DNA of 64,000 nt from an uncultured Flavobacteriales bacterium. GTDB lineage: Bacteria; Bacteroidota; Bacteroidia; Flavobacteriales_D; Sanyastnellaceae. This document shows positions 50,269 to 59,917 of this stretch, in pieces (the stretch's first letter is position 1; every line of letters starts with the position of its first letter). The position numbers were made by a program, and so were the translations under genes. The notes below the pieces were generated by a model that did no database searches, had not been told where the DNA came from, and worked only from the letters and a program-made list of their open reading frames with translations. Where the stretch lies: contig CAJQLF010000026.1 in the NCBI GenBank assembly GCA_905479115.1, positions 1 to 64,000 on the forward strand, in the 5' to 3' direction.

Positions 50269-52709
50269 CAGTTAATCTGATAAGTATACATCAGCGAAGT
50301 TAAGCGCGGAGCCTCCATGGCCATGGGACGCACAGCGTACTCTGCGTTGGTCAGGTTGCTCATCACCAATGTCAGCTTATGGCCTGAAGGCCATTCGCGT
50401 CCAATTCGTGCATCGAATACCCAAGGAAGTCGGGGGTTTTCGTCTAACCATTGTTGGACTCCCCATTGCACAAAGCCCTGTTCTTCAAATTCTATGAAAG
50501 CTGCGTCAAAGTTCTGAAGTGCCGTTTGATACCGGGCGCTAAAACCGCCGAACCATTTTTGTCCCGAAAGTTGCACATCGAATCGGAAGACATGCGGAGA
50601 GCGGTATTTCAGAACCATGCCGGTTGTGTCGTAGCTGGTACTCAGATAAGTCGTCTCAAGTCCGCGTGGGCTGTAATTATAATTCGGTGTGGTACTGACG
50701 GGGTTGGTGTAGGTGTAGCCTGTGATGACATCTGCCTGAAACGAGCGAGTTGTCCAGCGCCCGGTCAAGGAAATTTCTCCTCCCGTAACCCGACTGCCTC
50801 CGGTGTTCACACTCATAAATCCCAAGCCAAATACATTTTCAATGGTTGGCGCTTCACCTTCATCGGGTCCCCATTGGCCAAAAGTGAATTCGATGAAGTC
50901 TTCATAGTCTTGCCGGAACAAGGCTAAGTCGAGGAATCCTGCAAAATCGCCCACTCGGGTGTCTTTAAAAGCAAATCCTTGCTTCACCGCAATCTCAGTC
51001 GACCACGAAAACTCTGGTCGAAGGTCTTCATTGGAATAAATTTGGAGAGCTCCCAAGCCGGTGCGGATGTAGCGCTCGGCAATGGTCGGGAACCGGAATC
51101 CCTGGCCGAAGCTGCTCCGCAGGTACGTGGCCTCCGCGAGCTTAAAGTTCCCCCCTAATCGAAAAACGGGTTTGCCTGCACCAGTCCCATTGACCGAAAA
51201 ATACTCATATCGCGCTCCTCCAGCCAACTTCAACCGTTCTCCAATGGATTGGTCAATTTGGACATAGGCCGCGCGATTTTGAGCCGCATTGTTGCCGTCT
51301 GAAGAGCCCCCCGAATACAATTCAGCTCGGCTGACGGCAAACATATTCACGGCACCCGCCGTCAGCATCAGACCACCAATGCCCCAGCGCTCACCGTCCA
51401 GGTGCATCTTGTATTCGCTGTATCCAACGTGCGATCCATTGGACTGCTCATTGTCGTTGTCATTGTTGAGGTACTGCCAGCGGTTACGTAAACTATGGCG
51501 TATCCCGCTCGGGCTGAGGTACTCCACATAAGGATCAACGGTTCCAATCAGTTGATTCGTGCGGGTAGCGGCGCCGTCAAATGCTCCGTAAATCGAGTCA
51601 GGGGCATTCTGCCAAATCAGGGTGTTCAAGGATTCCCCTAATTGCCAATTCGTATTGAGTCCATACGTTAGGCCGGCTACTTTGGTCTCCCGTTTGCGGA
51701 GGTTGGCATTGAGCCGAGCCCGGTATTCTGCTCCAAAGCGATCGACCAACCATGGTTGATACCGCTGGGTTGCGGCATCGTTCGCAGCGACATCCTCTGG
51801 AGCGAGGTACCCATCATCCCCCAAAAAATTTCCACCCAAAACCAAATCCCACCGGCCAATTTGTTGGCTGTGCAAGAACCGCACATTGGACTGCTGTGCC
51901 ATTCCATTCCAGTATTTCGCTTGTCCACTCCGCGGCGCAGAAAAAACCCCGTGCTGGACATTCACACGGGTCAGCGGCCGTGCATCCGGAAAGCGCGTGC
52001 GGACGTTGATAACACCGCTCAAGGCTGCGCTTCCATACAAAACGCTTGAGGCGCCTTTGATGATTTCAATTTGCTCCAAATTCTCGAGCGGCAAAAACCC
52101 CCAAGTGGGCCGACCCGCATCGCCGCTGAGCACAGGCAGATCGTCGATCATGATCATGACACGGGATCCTGCACCATAACTAAAACCGCTGCCGCTTCTA
52201 ATTTGGGGTTCTCCGTTGACGAAGGTGACTCCAGGGCTCATTTCCAGTGCGGTTTCCAAGGTGGTGGTGCCTCTGCTCTCAACAATCCGTGGAGGCAGAA
52301 TATCCACGGAGACCGTTACTTCGTTGGCGGATTGTTCAAATCGGCCTGCACTTACGACCACCAAGTCCAACATCTCTGATGTGGATTTTAATGTCCAGTC
52401 CACTTGGTACGATTGACCTGAAACCAAGGATTCAAATGTCCTCTCGGTTGTTTCCATGCCGATGTAACTGCACGCCACGGCAGTTGATTTTCCTGCCCAT
52501 GCACTGAGGTTGAGGGTGTACGTTCCGTCGGGCAGGCTTACTGCACCTTCTACTTGACCACCCGCAGCTCTTGCTGTGATGAATGCGCCGGGTAAGGCCA
52601 ATCCGTCGGAGTCCTTGACGATACCAGAAAGGGTTTGCGCGCAGGAGTGCGTGCAAAAGAGACCGGTGCAAAGCGCGAAAGCGAAGAGGAATTTGAGACA
52701 GGAGTGCAT
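50268..52709 (-). CDS. TonB-dependent outer-membrane receptor
   Basis: An 813-residue receptor for active uptake of a ligand across the outer membrane. After a signal peptide comes a carboxypeptidase-regulatory-like beta domain (LSGIVKDSDGLALPGAFITARAAG, then GTYTLNLSA), then the plug (VTVSVDILPPRIVESRGTT, GSGFSYGAGSRVMIMIDDLPVLS, EQIEIIKGASSVLYGS) and a C-terminal 22-strand barrel. Its plug resembles the BtuB/siderophore group, not the SusC group, and no SusD neighbour is present. The cargo is unknown. The start MHSCLKF at 52709 is preferred over the in-frame start at 52751. Confidence 0.9.
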   Translation of the reverse strand: MHSCLKFLFAFALCTGLFCTHSCAQTLSGIVKDSDGLALPGAFITARAAGGQVEGAVSLPDGTYTLNLSAWAGKSTAVACSYIGMETTERTFESLVSGQSYQVDWTLKSTSEMLDLVVVSAGRFEQSANEVTVSVDILPPRIVESRGTTTLETALEMSPGVTFVNGEPQIRSGSGFSYGAGSRVMIMIDDLPVLSGDAGRPTWGFLPLENLEQIEIIKGASSVLYGSAALSGVINVRTRFPDARPLTRVNVQHGVFSAPRSGQAKYWNGMAQQSNVRFLHSQQIGRWDLVLGGNFLGDDGYLAPEDVAANDAATQRYQPWLVDRFGAEYRARLNANLRKRETKVAGLTYGLNTNWQLGESLNTLIWQNAPDSIYGAFDGAATRTNQLIGTVDPYVEYLSPSGIRHSLRNRWQYLNNDNDNEQSNGSHVGYSEYKMHLDGERWGIGGLMLTAGAVNMFAVSRAELYSGGSSDGNNAAQNRAAYVQIDQSIGERLKLAGGARYEYFSVNGTGAGKPVFRLGGNFKLAEATYLRSSFGQGFRFPTIAERYIRTGLGALQIYSNEDLRPEFSWSTEIAVKQGFAFKDTRVGDFAGFLDLALFRQDYEDFIEFTFGQWGPDEGEAPTIENVFGLGFMSVNTGGSRVTGGEISLTGRWTTRSFQADVITGYTYTNPVSTTPNYNYSPRGLETTYLSTSYDTTGMVLKYRSPHVFRFDVQLSGQKWFGGFSARYQTALQNFDAAFIEFEEQGFVQWGVQQWLDENPRLPWVFDARIGREWPSGHKLTLVMSNLTNAEYAVRPMAMEAPRLTSLMYTYQIN

Positions 52710-52763
52710 ATTGCAAGATGCAACAATTGTTCGAATATCAACCCGCCTCACACACGGGTAAAG

Positions 52764-53870
52764 ATGAACGCGTTTGCATGGAGGCTTTCGTCACCTTGCT
52801 GCGTGGAACGGGAAAGAGACTGGTGGAGGTTATTGGGTATGCCTGGCTTGGGTCCGGTGAATTTGCGGCGTTGGGTAGAACAGGCGGGCTCATTGGATGC
52901 AGCGCTTGCGCTTGCACGTGGACGATTTGGTCGGGTTGAAACGATCATAAAAGAACGTGATGCTTCATTCTTGGAGACCTTGATGTTACCGGGCGCTTGG
53001 GCCTTGTCCTGGGAAGGAATAAATTACCCCGTGGGTTGGAGAGAAATGAAAGATGCCCCTCCGGTGGTGTTTGGCAGGGGTGCACTTTTTTCAAAAAAGG
53101 CAAGAAAGTGCATTGGGATTGTTGGGACCCGAAATTGTTCCTCGCTGGCGGTGGAATTAGCCTTTGAACTGGGAAAAGAATTTGCCCGACGCGAGTGGGT
53201 TGTAGTCAGCGGACTGGCGAGAGGAGTGGATGCTGCTGCGCATCGAGGAGCATGCTATGCAGGATTTCGCACGGTGGGTGTGCTGGGAGGTCCTCTGCAC
53301 CCGATATATCCCCGTTCCAGCATTCAGATTGCAGAGCGCATGCTTCAGTGCGGCGGTGCTGTGATCACCGAACGCGCTGTGCAGGATCCCATAGCGTCCT
53401 GGCATTTTGCTTCGAGAAATCGACTGGTGGTAGGGCTCTCTGAAGCACTGGTATTGATTCAAAGTCCCGCCAAAGGAGGAGCGTTGATTTCGGCGGAACT
53501 GGCCATAGACTCTGGAGTTGATTGCTGGGTGTACCGCCCGGCGGCTTCCCGATCGAGCAGTCGATGGGCCGGGAATGTTAAATTATTGGAGCAGTTTCCC
53601 GAAATGGGGTGGTCAAATCCTGAGGAATTAATTGAACGATTAGCGGCGAGAACTTACCCAGCCAATGCATGCCGATCCGAGGCAGAAATCCCGGCGGTTT
53701 TCCTTCCGGTTTGGAGGCATTTGATGGTACAACAGGGCGGACGTTTGGCGGACGTAGCGCGCGCATTGAAGCGCCCCGAGGCGTTTGTGAGAGACCAACT
53801 TTATGCGATGGAAATGCAAGGTTATGTGCAGCGTATTCCAGGTGAATGGTACGTGCCGATGGGTGTTTAG
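52764..53870 (+). CDS. dprA: DNA processing protein DprA/Smf
   Basis: Loads RecA on incoming single-stranded DNA during natural transformation; cytoplasmic. The 368-residue protein begins with a short helix-hairpin-helix-like region (LLGMPGLGPVNLRRWV) and then the Rossmann-fold DprA core: CIGIVGTRNCSSLA, VVSGLARGVDAAAHRGA, TVGVLGGPLHPIYP, FASRNRLVVGLSEALVLIQSPAKGGALISAELAI. It ends with a small winged-helix-like domain. The usual E-Y-P-P-G segment is replaced by RAVQDPIASW. It is divergent from the receptor gene and shares its stop region with the antiporter gene. Confidence 0.9.
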   Translation: MNAFAWRLSSPCCVERERDWWRLLGMPGLGPVNLRRWVEQAGSLDAALALARGRFGRVETIIKERDASFLETLMLPGAWALSWEGINYPVGWREMKDAPPVVFGRGALFSKKARKCIGIVGTRNCSSLAVELAFELGKEFARREWVVVSGLARGVDAAAHRGACYAGFRTVGVLGGPLHPIYPRSSIQIAERMLQCGGAVITERAVQDPIASWHFASRNRLVVGLSEALVLIQSPAKGGALISAELAIDSGVDCWVYRPAASRSSSRWAGNVKLLEQFPEMGWSNPEELIERLAARTYPANACRSEAEIPAVFLPVWRHLMVQQGGRLADVARALKRPEAFVRDQLYAMEMQGYVQRIPGEWYVPMGV

Positions 53871-55228
53871 TCCTTGAGGGGCTCCTCTGCAGCTGGCTCG
53901 GAATCGGATGCTTCAGGCACCGAATCCTCGCTTGTTTCACCTTCTTCGTTGTCGCGGTGGGCCATGTCAGGCACCAACATCATTCCTCTGAGTGTGATGC
54001 CATTTTGCACCAGTGCAATGGTCATGATGATGCTGGTCACCAGAATAATGACCAATAAAATCCCTTGGTCAAATTGGGGTTGGGAAAATTCTGAATAAGC
54101 CCCTTGAATTTGGAAAAATAAAAGGATGGTAATGAGTCCTCGAGGAGCGATGTACAGCAAAGGAAACAACCGCTTGCGTTGAAAAAAGAGCAAACTCAAA
54201 ATTCGAACTCCGAAGAGGATACAGCAGATGATGAGTCCCTCGGTGATCACATGGAGATCTGTGAGCGCCAGCAACGATACGGTCATTCCAAAGAGCACGA
54301 AAAAGAATGTACGAATGACAAATGCCGTTTCCAGTGTCAAGAGATGGTAATCGCGGTGCAATTCATGCATGCGGTGATCGTCCAAGAGCTTGGCTGGAGA
54401 GGGTAAAAACTTCAACCACTTTCGTGTGGAGTTCCAATTCGGAAAAAATAGCCGGTGGTTGTTCAGCATCAACCCAAAAATCAAAATCAACACCAATGGA
54501 CTGAGGTGCAACAACTTTTGGACGGAGTAAATGAGCAACAATACCGCGATGCTCAAAAAGAGTTTGACTGAGCTAGTGATTTTCTGAAGTACGTAGACCA
54601 GAACGTAGCTGACGATGACGGCCAGAATGAAGGTCACAAGCAAATTGGTGCCAATGCTCAGTATGATGGAATTCGTAGATTCAGCTGCCGAATTTCCCAG
54701 GAGCAGGTAGAAGGCCATGATGCCGAAAATATCTGAGAAGGTACTCTCGTACACCATGAATTCTCGGTCGTTTGCAGCGATTCCTGAAACGCTTGGAATA
54801 ATGATGGCACTGCTCATGATGGAAAGGGGGATGGCATAGACCCATGCTTCAAAGAGCGGCATATCCATTGAAGTTACGAGAAAGGCCGCGATGGCCGCAG
54901 AGCTGCCGAGTAATGCCAAGAGCGCCATGGTGGCACTTTTGATGATAAGCGGCATTTTTTCGCGTGTGAGTTCCAATTCAAGAGCCGCCTCCAGCACGAT
55001 AAAAATTAAACCGACGGTCCCGAGTAATTCTAGGACCAGTGATTCGAAAGGGATTGAATTGAGCCCCATGGCGTTCAATCCTTCTCGAATGGCAATGCCC
55101 ATCCCAATCAAGACCAAGACGCTAGGAATGTTGGTCCGCTTCGCGAGGAGGTTTGCAAAATAACTCAGGATAATGACCAGTGACCCGCCAATCACGAGTC
55201 CATATGCGCTGATGTCCGAAACGGTCAT
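53867..55228 (-). CDS. cation/proton antiporter (CPA family)
   Basis: A 453-residue integral membrane protein with about 12 hydrophobic helices and an acidic tail (DNEEGETSEDSVPEASD). Family features are SALPSVLVLIGMGIAI-type helix, IVLEAALELELTREKMP, LSIMSSAIIIPSVSG and YESTFSDIFGIMAFYLLLG, matching the Na+/H+ or K+/H+ exchangers. It would exchange a monovalent cation for protons in pH or salt homeostasis. Start MTVSDISAYG at 55228 is supported by a -7 box four bases upstream, and follows the rseP stop by 19 bases. It ends overlapping dprA by four bases. Confidence 0.87.
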   Translation of the reverse strand: MTVSDISAYGLVIGGSLVIILSYFANLLAKRTNIPSVLVLIGMGIAIREGLNAMGLNSIPFESLVLELLGTVGLIFIVLEAALELELTREKMPLIIKSATMALLALLGSSAAIAAFLVTSMDMPLFEAWVYAIPLSIMSSAIIIPSVSGIAANDREFMVYESTFSDIFGIMAFYLLLGNSAAESTNSIILSIGTNLLVTFILAVIVSYVLVYVLQKITSSVKLFLSIAVLLLIYSVQKLLHLSPLVLILIFGLMLNNHRLFFPNWNSTRKWLKFLPSPAKLLDDHRMHELHRDYHLLTLETAFVIRTFFFVLFGMTVSLLALTDLHVITEGLIICCILFGVRILSLLFFQRKRLFPLLYIAPRGLITILLFFQIQGAYSEFSQPQFDQGILLVIILVTSIIMTIALVQNGITLRGMMLVPDMAHRDNEEGETSEDSVPEASDSEPAAEEPLKD

Positions 55229-55232
55229 GACG

Positions 55233-55240
55233 GAAAGGTA
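55233..55240 (-). promoter_or_regulatory. -7 box four bases before the antiporter ATG
   Basis: On the minus strand TACCTTTC (one mismatch from TAnnTTTG) then CGTC and the ATG at 55228. It lies in the gap after the rseP stop, suggesting the antiporter can be transcribed independently. Confidence 0.35.
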
Positions 55241-55247
55241 GTGCGAA

Positions 55248-56582
55248 TCAACCAAACTGGCCGGTGATGACCCGCCAGATATCATTACCAAGTGCTAATA
55301 CCATCAGGCCCAGGAGCAAGATGATTCCGACGGTTTGAGCCCGCTCCAAAAATTTCTCAGGCGCGGGCCTGCCGGCGACCATTTCATAGAGCAAGAACAT
55401 AACATGACCTCCATCCAAGGCTGGAATCGGCAACAGGTTCATGAAGGCCAAAATCAACGAGAAAAAAGCGGTATTTCGCCAAAACACTTCCCAATCCCAA
55501 CCGGCGTCGAAAATGCTTCCAAATGTGACCAAACTGCCCACTTGACTCGCCCCTGATTTACTGAACAAAAAGCGCATGGACAGCACATATTCTTCGAGGG
55601 TAGTCCACGCTAAAGAGAATCCGTTGGTCAGCGCCTCACCTGGACCGTAATGCCGCTCATCCAAGGCGAATTCGTCCATTGAATAGGGGTCTTTTTGAAA
55701 AAACCCGAGGGCGCCCATGTCATTGGTGGCGCATTGCAACACCACTTCGCCGCCGCCGCGATTAACGACGATTTCCATGGTGCTAGCTGGCCGTGCGATG
55801 AGGTATGCAGCGACGTCTCCATAAAAGGCAAGAGGCTTGTCGTCAATGCGGATGATGCGGTCACCGGGGAGGAGTCCCCCGAGCTCAGCACCTGATCCTG
55901 GGGCCACCGATTCCACAACTGCCGGAACACGCAATCCAAATGGACGGCGGATGGCGCTGTCGACTAAGAGCTGTCCCAAGTCGGTGTCGATCGCGAGTTC
56001 AACACGCTCTCCGTTTCGATTGAGGACCACAGATGTTACTGGGTCGAAAAAGAGGGATCGTCGAATTTCTGTAAAGGAAGCGGGGACCTCACCGTTAATT
56101 TCTAGCACCTGGTCTCCATCCTCAAATCCGAGAGGTTTCAAGCGTTCATCCACCTCCAATCCGTAAGGGATTTTGTCCGCCGGCAACACCGTTTCTCCCC
56201 AAACCAGCAAGACCATGCTGTAGATGGCAAATCCGAGAATAAGGTTGACGATAATACCCCCGAGCATGATGATCAGCCGCTGCCAGGCGGGCTTTGAACG
56301 GAACTCCCAAGGCTGAGCAGGTTGCTTCATTTGTTCCGTGTCCATGGACTCGTCAATCATGCCGGAGATCTTCACGTACCCCCCCAGCGGAAGCCACCCG
56401 ATGCCCCATTCTGTTTCACCGATTTGCTTTTTGAAAAGCGAAAATCCGGGGTTCATGAACAAGTAAAATTTTTCCACACGTGTTTTGAAGGCACGGGCAG
56501 CCCAATAGTGTCCAAATTCATGCAGTACCACCAAGATGGACAAACTGAGAAGAAGCTGTGCGGCTTTGATAAGGGCGACCAT
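55248..56582 (-). CDS. rseP: site-2 membrane metalloprotease RseP
   Basis: An intramembrane zinc protease of 444 residues that cleaves anti-sigma factors and remnant signal peptides in the inner membrane. The first helix carries HEFGH at residues 21-25; the third zinc ligand lies in the late PIPALDGGHVMF motif. Between them are two PDZ-like regions (GFEDGDQVLEINGEVPA; ELGGLLPGDRIIRIDDKPL), and four hydrophobic segments span the membrane. It is divergent from PBP1A and followed on the same strand by the antiporter gene. Confidence 0.94.
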   Translation of the reverse strand: MVALIKAAQLLLSLSILVVLHEFGHYWAARAFKTRVEKFYLFMNPGFSLFKKQIGETEWGIGWLPLGGYVKISGMIDESMDTEQMKQPAQPWEFRSKPAWQRLIIMLGGIIVNLILGFAIYSMVLLVWGETVLPADKIPYGLEVDERLKPLGFEDGDQVLEINGEVPASFTEIRRSLFFDPVTSVVLNRNGERVELAIDTDLGQLLVDSAIRRPFGLRVPAVVESVAPGSGAELGGLLPGDRIIRIDDKPLAFYGDVAAYLIARPASTMEIVVNRGGGEVVLQCATNDMGALGFFQKDPYSMDEFALDERHYGPGEALTNGFSLAWTTLEEYVLSMRFLFSKSGASQVGSLVTFGSIFDAGWDWEVFWRNTAFFSLILAFMNLLPIPALDGGHVMFLLYEMVAGRPAPEKFLERAQTVGIILLLGLMVLALGNDIWRVITGQFG

Positions 56583-56600
56583 GGAAATTTTTTAGTGCGG

Positions 56601-56608
56601 CAAATTTA
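56601..56608 (-). promoter_or_regulatory. -7 box of rseP
   Basis: On the minus strand TAAATTTG, an exact TAnnTTTG match, 18 bases before the start codon. No TTG is seen at the usual distance upstream. Confidence 0.4.
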
Positions 56609-56710
56609 GGATGCAAATGGGCCTGAACGGGAACAGAGTACTGCGAATAATCCCCAATGGACGCAATTGGTTACCATCCGTCGCGTTTCGTGTATTATCC
56701 TTGCAGTGGA

Positions 56711-59179
56711 ATGGCAAAAACAACAAAGAAGAAGGCCAATAAATCCCCCAAGCCCTCGTTTACGCGGCATAAAGTGTGGACGTGGTTGTTGGGGTTGAGT
56801 CCGTTGCTGGGACTTGCAATGCTGGTCGGATTGGCATCATTCGGGAGCCTTCCAGATACCGATGCCCTCGCGAATCCAAAGACAGAACTCGCTACGCGCG
56901 TTTTCACATCAGACGGGAAATTGATCGGACGCTATTATTCAGAAAACCGATCCGATGCTCGGTTTCAGGAGCTGCCACAGAACCTTGTTCAGGCGCTCAT
57001 CAGTACCGAAGATGCCCGCTTTTGGGGCCACAGCGGCATCGATTTCATTGGCTTGGCTCGGGCCATTGCTTTCATGGGTCAACGTGGGGGTGGAAGTACC
57101 CTTACGCAGCAGCTCGCGAAGCAGTTGTTCACCGAGCAATACGAGCACACCAGTTGGCTAGAGCGGGCCTTTCTCCAAAAACCGAAAGAATGGATCATTG
57201 CTGCTCGACTCGAACGGTTTTACACCAAGGACGAAATCGTTGCGCTCTATTTGAATCGCTATGATTTTTTGAATCAAGCGGTAGGAATTAAATCAGCATC
57301 GAACATCTATTTTGATAAAGATGTAGAGGAGTTGGAACTCCATGAATCGGCGATGCTCGTGGGCATGCTGAAGAACAGCTCGTTATTCAACCCGCTGAGA
57401 AGGCCGGACTTGGTTCAGTCCAGAAGGAATGTGGTCTTCATGCAGTTGGAGCGTTATGGAATCATCACGGATCTGCAGAGAGATTCCTTGTCGGCGATGC
57501 CGCTCGGGATCAGTTTCCAGCGTGTGAGCCACGATGAAGGATTGGCGCCTTATTTCCGGGAGGCCTTGCGTGCAGAATTGAAGGAGCTATTTGGAGAAAA
57601 GGATGCAAATGGAAATTGGAAGGTCGCCAAAGCCGATGGCGCTCCGTATGACTTATACCGAGACGGTATTCAGGTGCACACCACCTTGGATAGCCGGCTG
57701 CAGTTGGCTGCAGAGGTGGCGGTGAAAAGGCACTTGGGGGAGGAGCTTCAGGCGACATTGAACAGGGACCTCAGGTCGCGAAGTAAGTCCGAATGGCCTT
57801 TTTATGAAGGCATTGAACGCAAGGACCGTGACATGCTAGTCAAGACCGCGGTAAAGCAAAGCGCTCGGCATCGGATTTATGTTGGAAAATTCTGTCCTGA
57901 GTGCGAGCGTCCGGGATTTTATATTCGAAAAAGCGACACAGCGGATGGTCCGGCATGGCATTGTGACGAGGAAAAAGGAGGATGCAGCCACACGTGGCAT
58001 CGCCCGAGTCAAAAGGAAATTGACTCCGCGTTTGACACTCCGGTTCCTATGCGGGTTTTCACCCATCTCGGAGCGAAGGATACCGTCCTGAGTCCACTCG
58101 ACTCGATTCTATATCACAAGAGCTTGCTCCATGCCGGCCTGATGTCCATCGAGCCCGGAACAGGCCACATTAAAGCATGGGTTGGTGGGGTGGACTACCG
58201 ATTTTTTCAGTACGATAATGTTTCCCAATCCAAGCGGCAAGTGGGCTCTATTTTCAAGCCTTTCGTTTATGCTACGGCCTTGCGCTACGGCATGGACCGG
58301 TGTGCAGAATTGCCCAACCAGCGAATTTGTGTGGAAATGCCCGGCGACCAGCCCGATTGGTGCCCGGATAACTCGGATTTTGAATACGGAGAAGTGGTGA
58401 CATTGGAGTATGCTTTGGCCAATTCCATGAATACCATTTCGGCAAAGCTCATCAAAGAATTTGGCCCTGAGCGGGTTATTCAATTGGCGCATGCTTTGGG
58501 CATTGAGTCAGAAATCCCCGCAGTTCCATCGATTGCGTTGGGGGCCTCCCAGCTCACGCTGAAAGAAATCACTTCGGCGAATGCCGCATTGGTGAACGGC
58601 GGGGTTTACATCAAACCGACCATTGTTACCCGGATTGAAGACAAATACGGCAATGTCATCTGGTCTCCTGAACCGGAATTGCGGCAGGGATTAGACAAAC
58701 GCACAGCGTACACCATCGTTGACATGATGAAAGGAGTTGTGGATGGGGCGTACAATCCCAAAACCGAAGAACGAAAAGGCACAGGCGTGAGATTGCGCAT
58801 GGATGTTGAAAGGAGAAAATACGATAATATCAAGGTGCCTATGGCTGGAAAGACGGGCACCACCCAAGGCCATTCCGACGGTTGGTTCATGGGGCTCACG
58901 CCCGAGTTGGTGACCGGCGTCTGGGTTGGTGCACAGGACCCGGCGGTTCGCTTCAGCACCATTAGAAACGGTCAAGGAGCGAATACAGCACTCCCGATTT
59001 ACGGCTTCTATATGAATGCAGCCTATGCCGACGAAACCTTGGATTTGAGCCAGGCGGATTTTGTGCGCCCCGAGGGCATGGGCCTCGATTCGTTGAACTG
59101 CAGGCAGTTGATGGAGCTCAATCAAGCAACCTTTGGAGGGAGTGGAGCCGGATTTGACGACGATGATTTGTTTCAATGA
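56711..59179 (+). CDS. penicillin-binding protein 1A with a four-cysteine insertion
   Basis: A bifunctional peptidoglycan synthase of 822 residues anchored by one N-terminal helix. The GT51 glycosyltransferase domain has catalytic Glu100 in TEDARFWGH and the GGSTLTQQLAKQ motif. The transpeptidase domain has the active Ser513 in SIFK, SMN in the second motif and KTG in AGKTGTTQGH. Between them, near residues 395-425, is C-x2-C-x19-C-x6-C, followed by His-rich residues (SHTWH), a zinc-ribbon-like insert. Start ATG 56711 (MAKTTKKK) gives a basic cytoplasmic tail; the longer reading to 56657 lacks support. The Ser/Lys/Asn pattern is complete, so it should be active. Confidence 0.9.
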   Translation: MAKTTKKKANKSPKPSFTRHKVWTWLLGLSPLLGLAMLVGLASFGSLPDTDALANPKTELATRVFTSDGKLIGRYYSENRSDARFQELPQNLVQALISTEDARFWGHSGIDFIGLARAIAFMGQRGGGSTLTQQLAKQLFTEQYEHTSWLERAFLQKPKEWIIAARLERFYTKDEIVALYLNRYDFLNQAVGIKSASNIYFDKDVEELELHESAMLVGMLKNSSLFNPLRRPDLVQSRRNVVFMQLERYGIITDLQRDSLSAMPLGISFQRVSHDEGLAPYFREALRAELKELFGEKDANGNWKVAKADGAPYDLYRDGIQVHTTLDSRLQLAAEVAVKRHLGEELQATLNRDLRSRSKSEWPFYEGIERKDRDMLVKTAVKQSARHRIYVGKFCPECERPGFYIRKSDTADGPAWHCDEEKGGCSHTWHRPSQKEIDSAFDTPVPMRVFTHLGAKDTVLSPLDSILYHKSLLHAGLMSIEPGTGHIKAWVGGVDYRFFQYDNVSQSKRQVGSIFKPFVYATALRYGMDRCAELPNQRICVEMPGDQPDWCPDNSDFEYGEVVTLEYALANSMNTISAKLIKEFGPERVIQLAHALGIESEIPAVPSIALGASQLTLKEITSANAALVNGGVYIKPTIVTRIEDKYGNVIWSPEPELRQGLDKRTAYTIVDMMKGVVDGAYNPKTEERKGTGVRLRMDVERRKYDNIKVPMAGKTGTTQGHSDGWFMGLTPELVTGVWVGAQDPAVRFSTIRNGQGANTALPIYGFYMNAAYADETLDLSQADFVRPEGMGLDSLNCRQLMELNQATFGGSGAGFDDDDLFQ

Positions 59180-59194
59180 TCAACAAACAGAGAG

Positions 59195-59914
59195 ATGGCA
59201 ATTTCAAAAGTGGTAAATGGGAGCATAGCAGCGTGTGATGGCGTTAAGAGCGGTATGACGCTGATGCTTGGGGGCTTCGGTCTTTGTGGCATTCCCGAAT
59301 GCAGCATTGGGGAATTGGTCCGTCTTGGAATCAAAGACTTAACATGTATTTCGAACAATGCTGGCGTGGATGATTTTGGACTCGGTTTGCTGCTTCAACA
59401 GCGTCAAATTCGCAAGATGATTTCGTCTTATGTCGGCGAGAATGATGAGTTTGAACGGCAGATGCTCAGTGGAGAGTTAGAAGTGGATTTAATTCCACAA
59501 GGATCGCTGGCAGAACGATGTCGAGCAGGCGGCGCAGGCATCCCCGCTTTTTACACTCCGGCGGGATTTGGCACAGAAGTGGCAGCGGGCAAAGAGGTCC
59601 GAGAGTTTGAAGGCAAGCCCCACATTCTCGAATCAGCTTTGACCGCAGATTTTGCCTTTGTCAAGGCGTGGAAAGGCGATACCGCCGGCAATTTGATCTA
59701 CAAAGCCACCGCGCGCAATTTCAATCCCATGATGGCAATGGCAGGGAGAATCACCATTGCGGAGGTGGAAGAGCTCGTTCCAGAAGGAACGCTCAACCCC
59801 AACGAGATTCATACCCCTGGAATTTTTGTGCAACGGATTTTTCAAGGCGAGCGCTACGAAAAACGGATCGAACAGCGTACGGTCCGAAACCGCGAAACCG
59901 CTTCAAACGCCTGA
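59195..59914 (+). CDS. scoA: 3-oxoacid CoA-transferase subunit A
   Basis: Alpha subunit of succinyl-CoA:3-oxoacid CoA-transferase, which activates acetoacetate with succinyl-CoA for ketone-body or branched-chain degradation; cytoplasmic. The 239 residues carry the family motif [13 protein letters not shown], the CoA-site [34 protein letters not shown], and [19 protein letters not shown]. The gene is 15 bases after PBP1A and three bases before scoB. Confidence 0.93.
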   Translation: MAISKVVNGSIAACDGVKSGMTLMLGGFGLCGIPECSIGELVRLGIKDLTCISNNAGVDDFGLGLLLQQRQIRKMISSYVGENDEFERQMLSGELEVDLIPQGSLAERCRAGGAGIPAFYTPAGFGTEVAAGKEVREFEGKPHILESALTADFAFVKAWKGDTAGNLIYKATARNFNPMMAMAGRITIAEVEELVPEGTLNPNEIHTPGIFVQRIFQGERYEKRIEQRTVRNRETASNA

Positions 59915-59917
59915 ACA

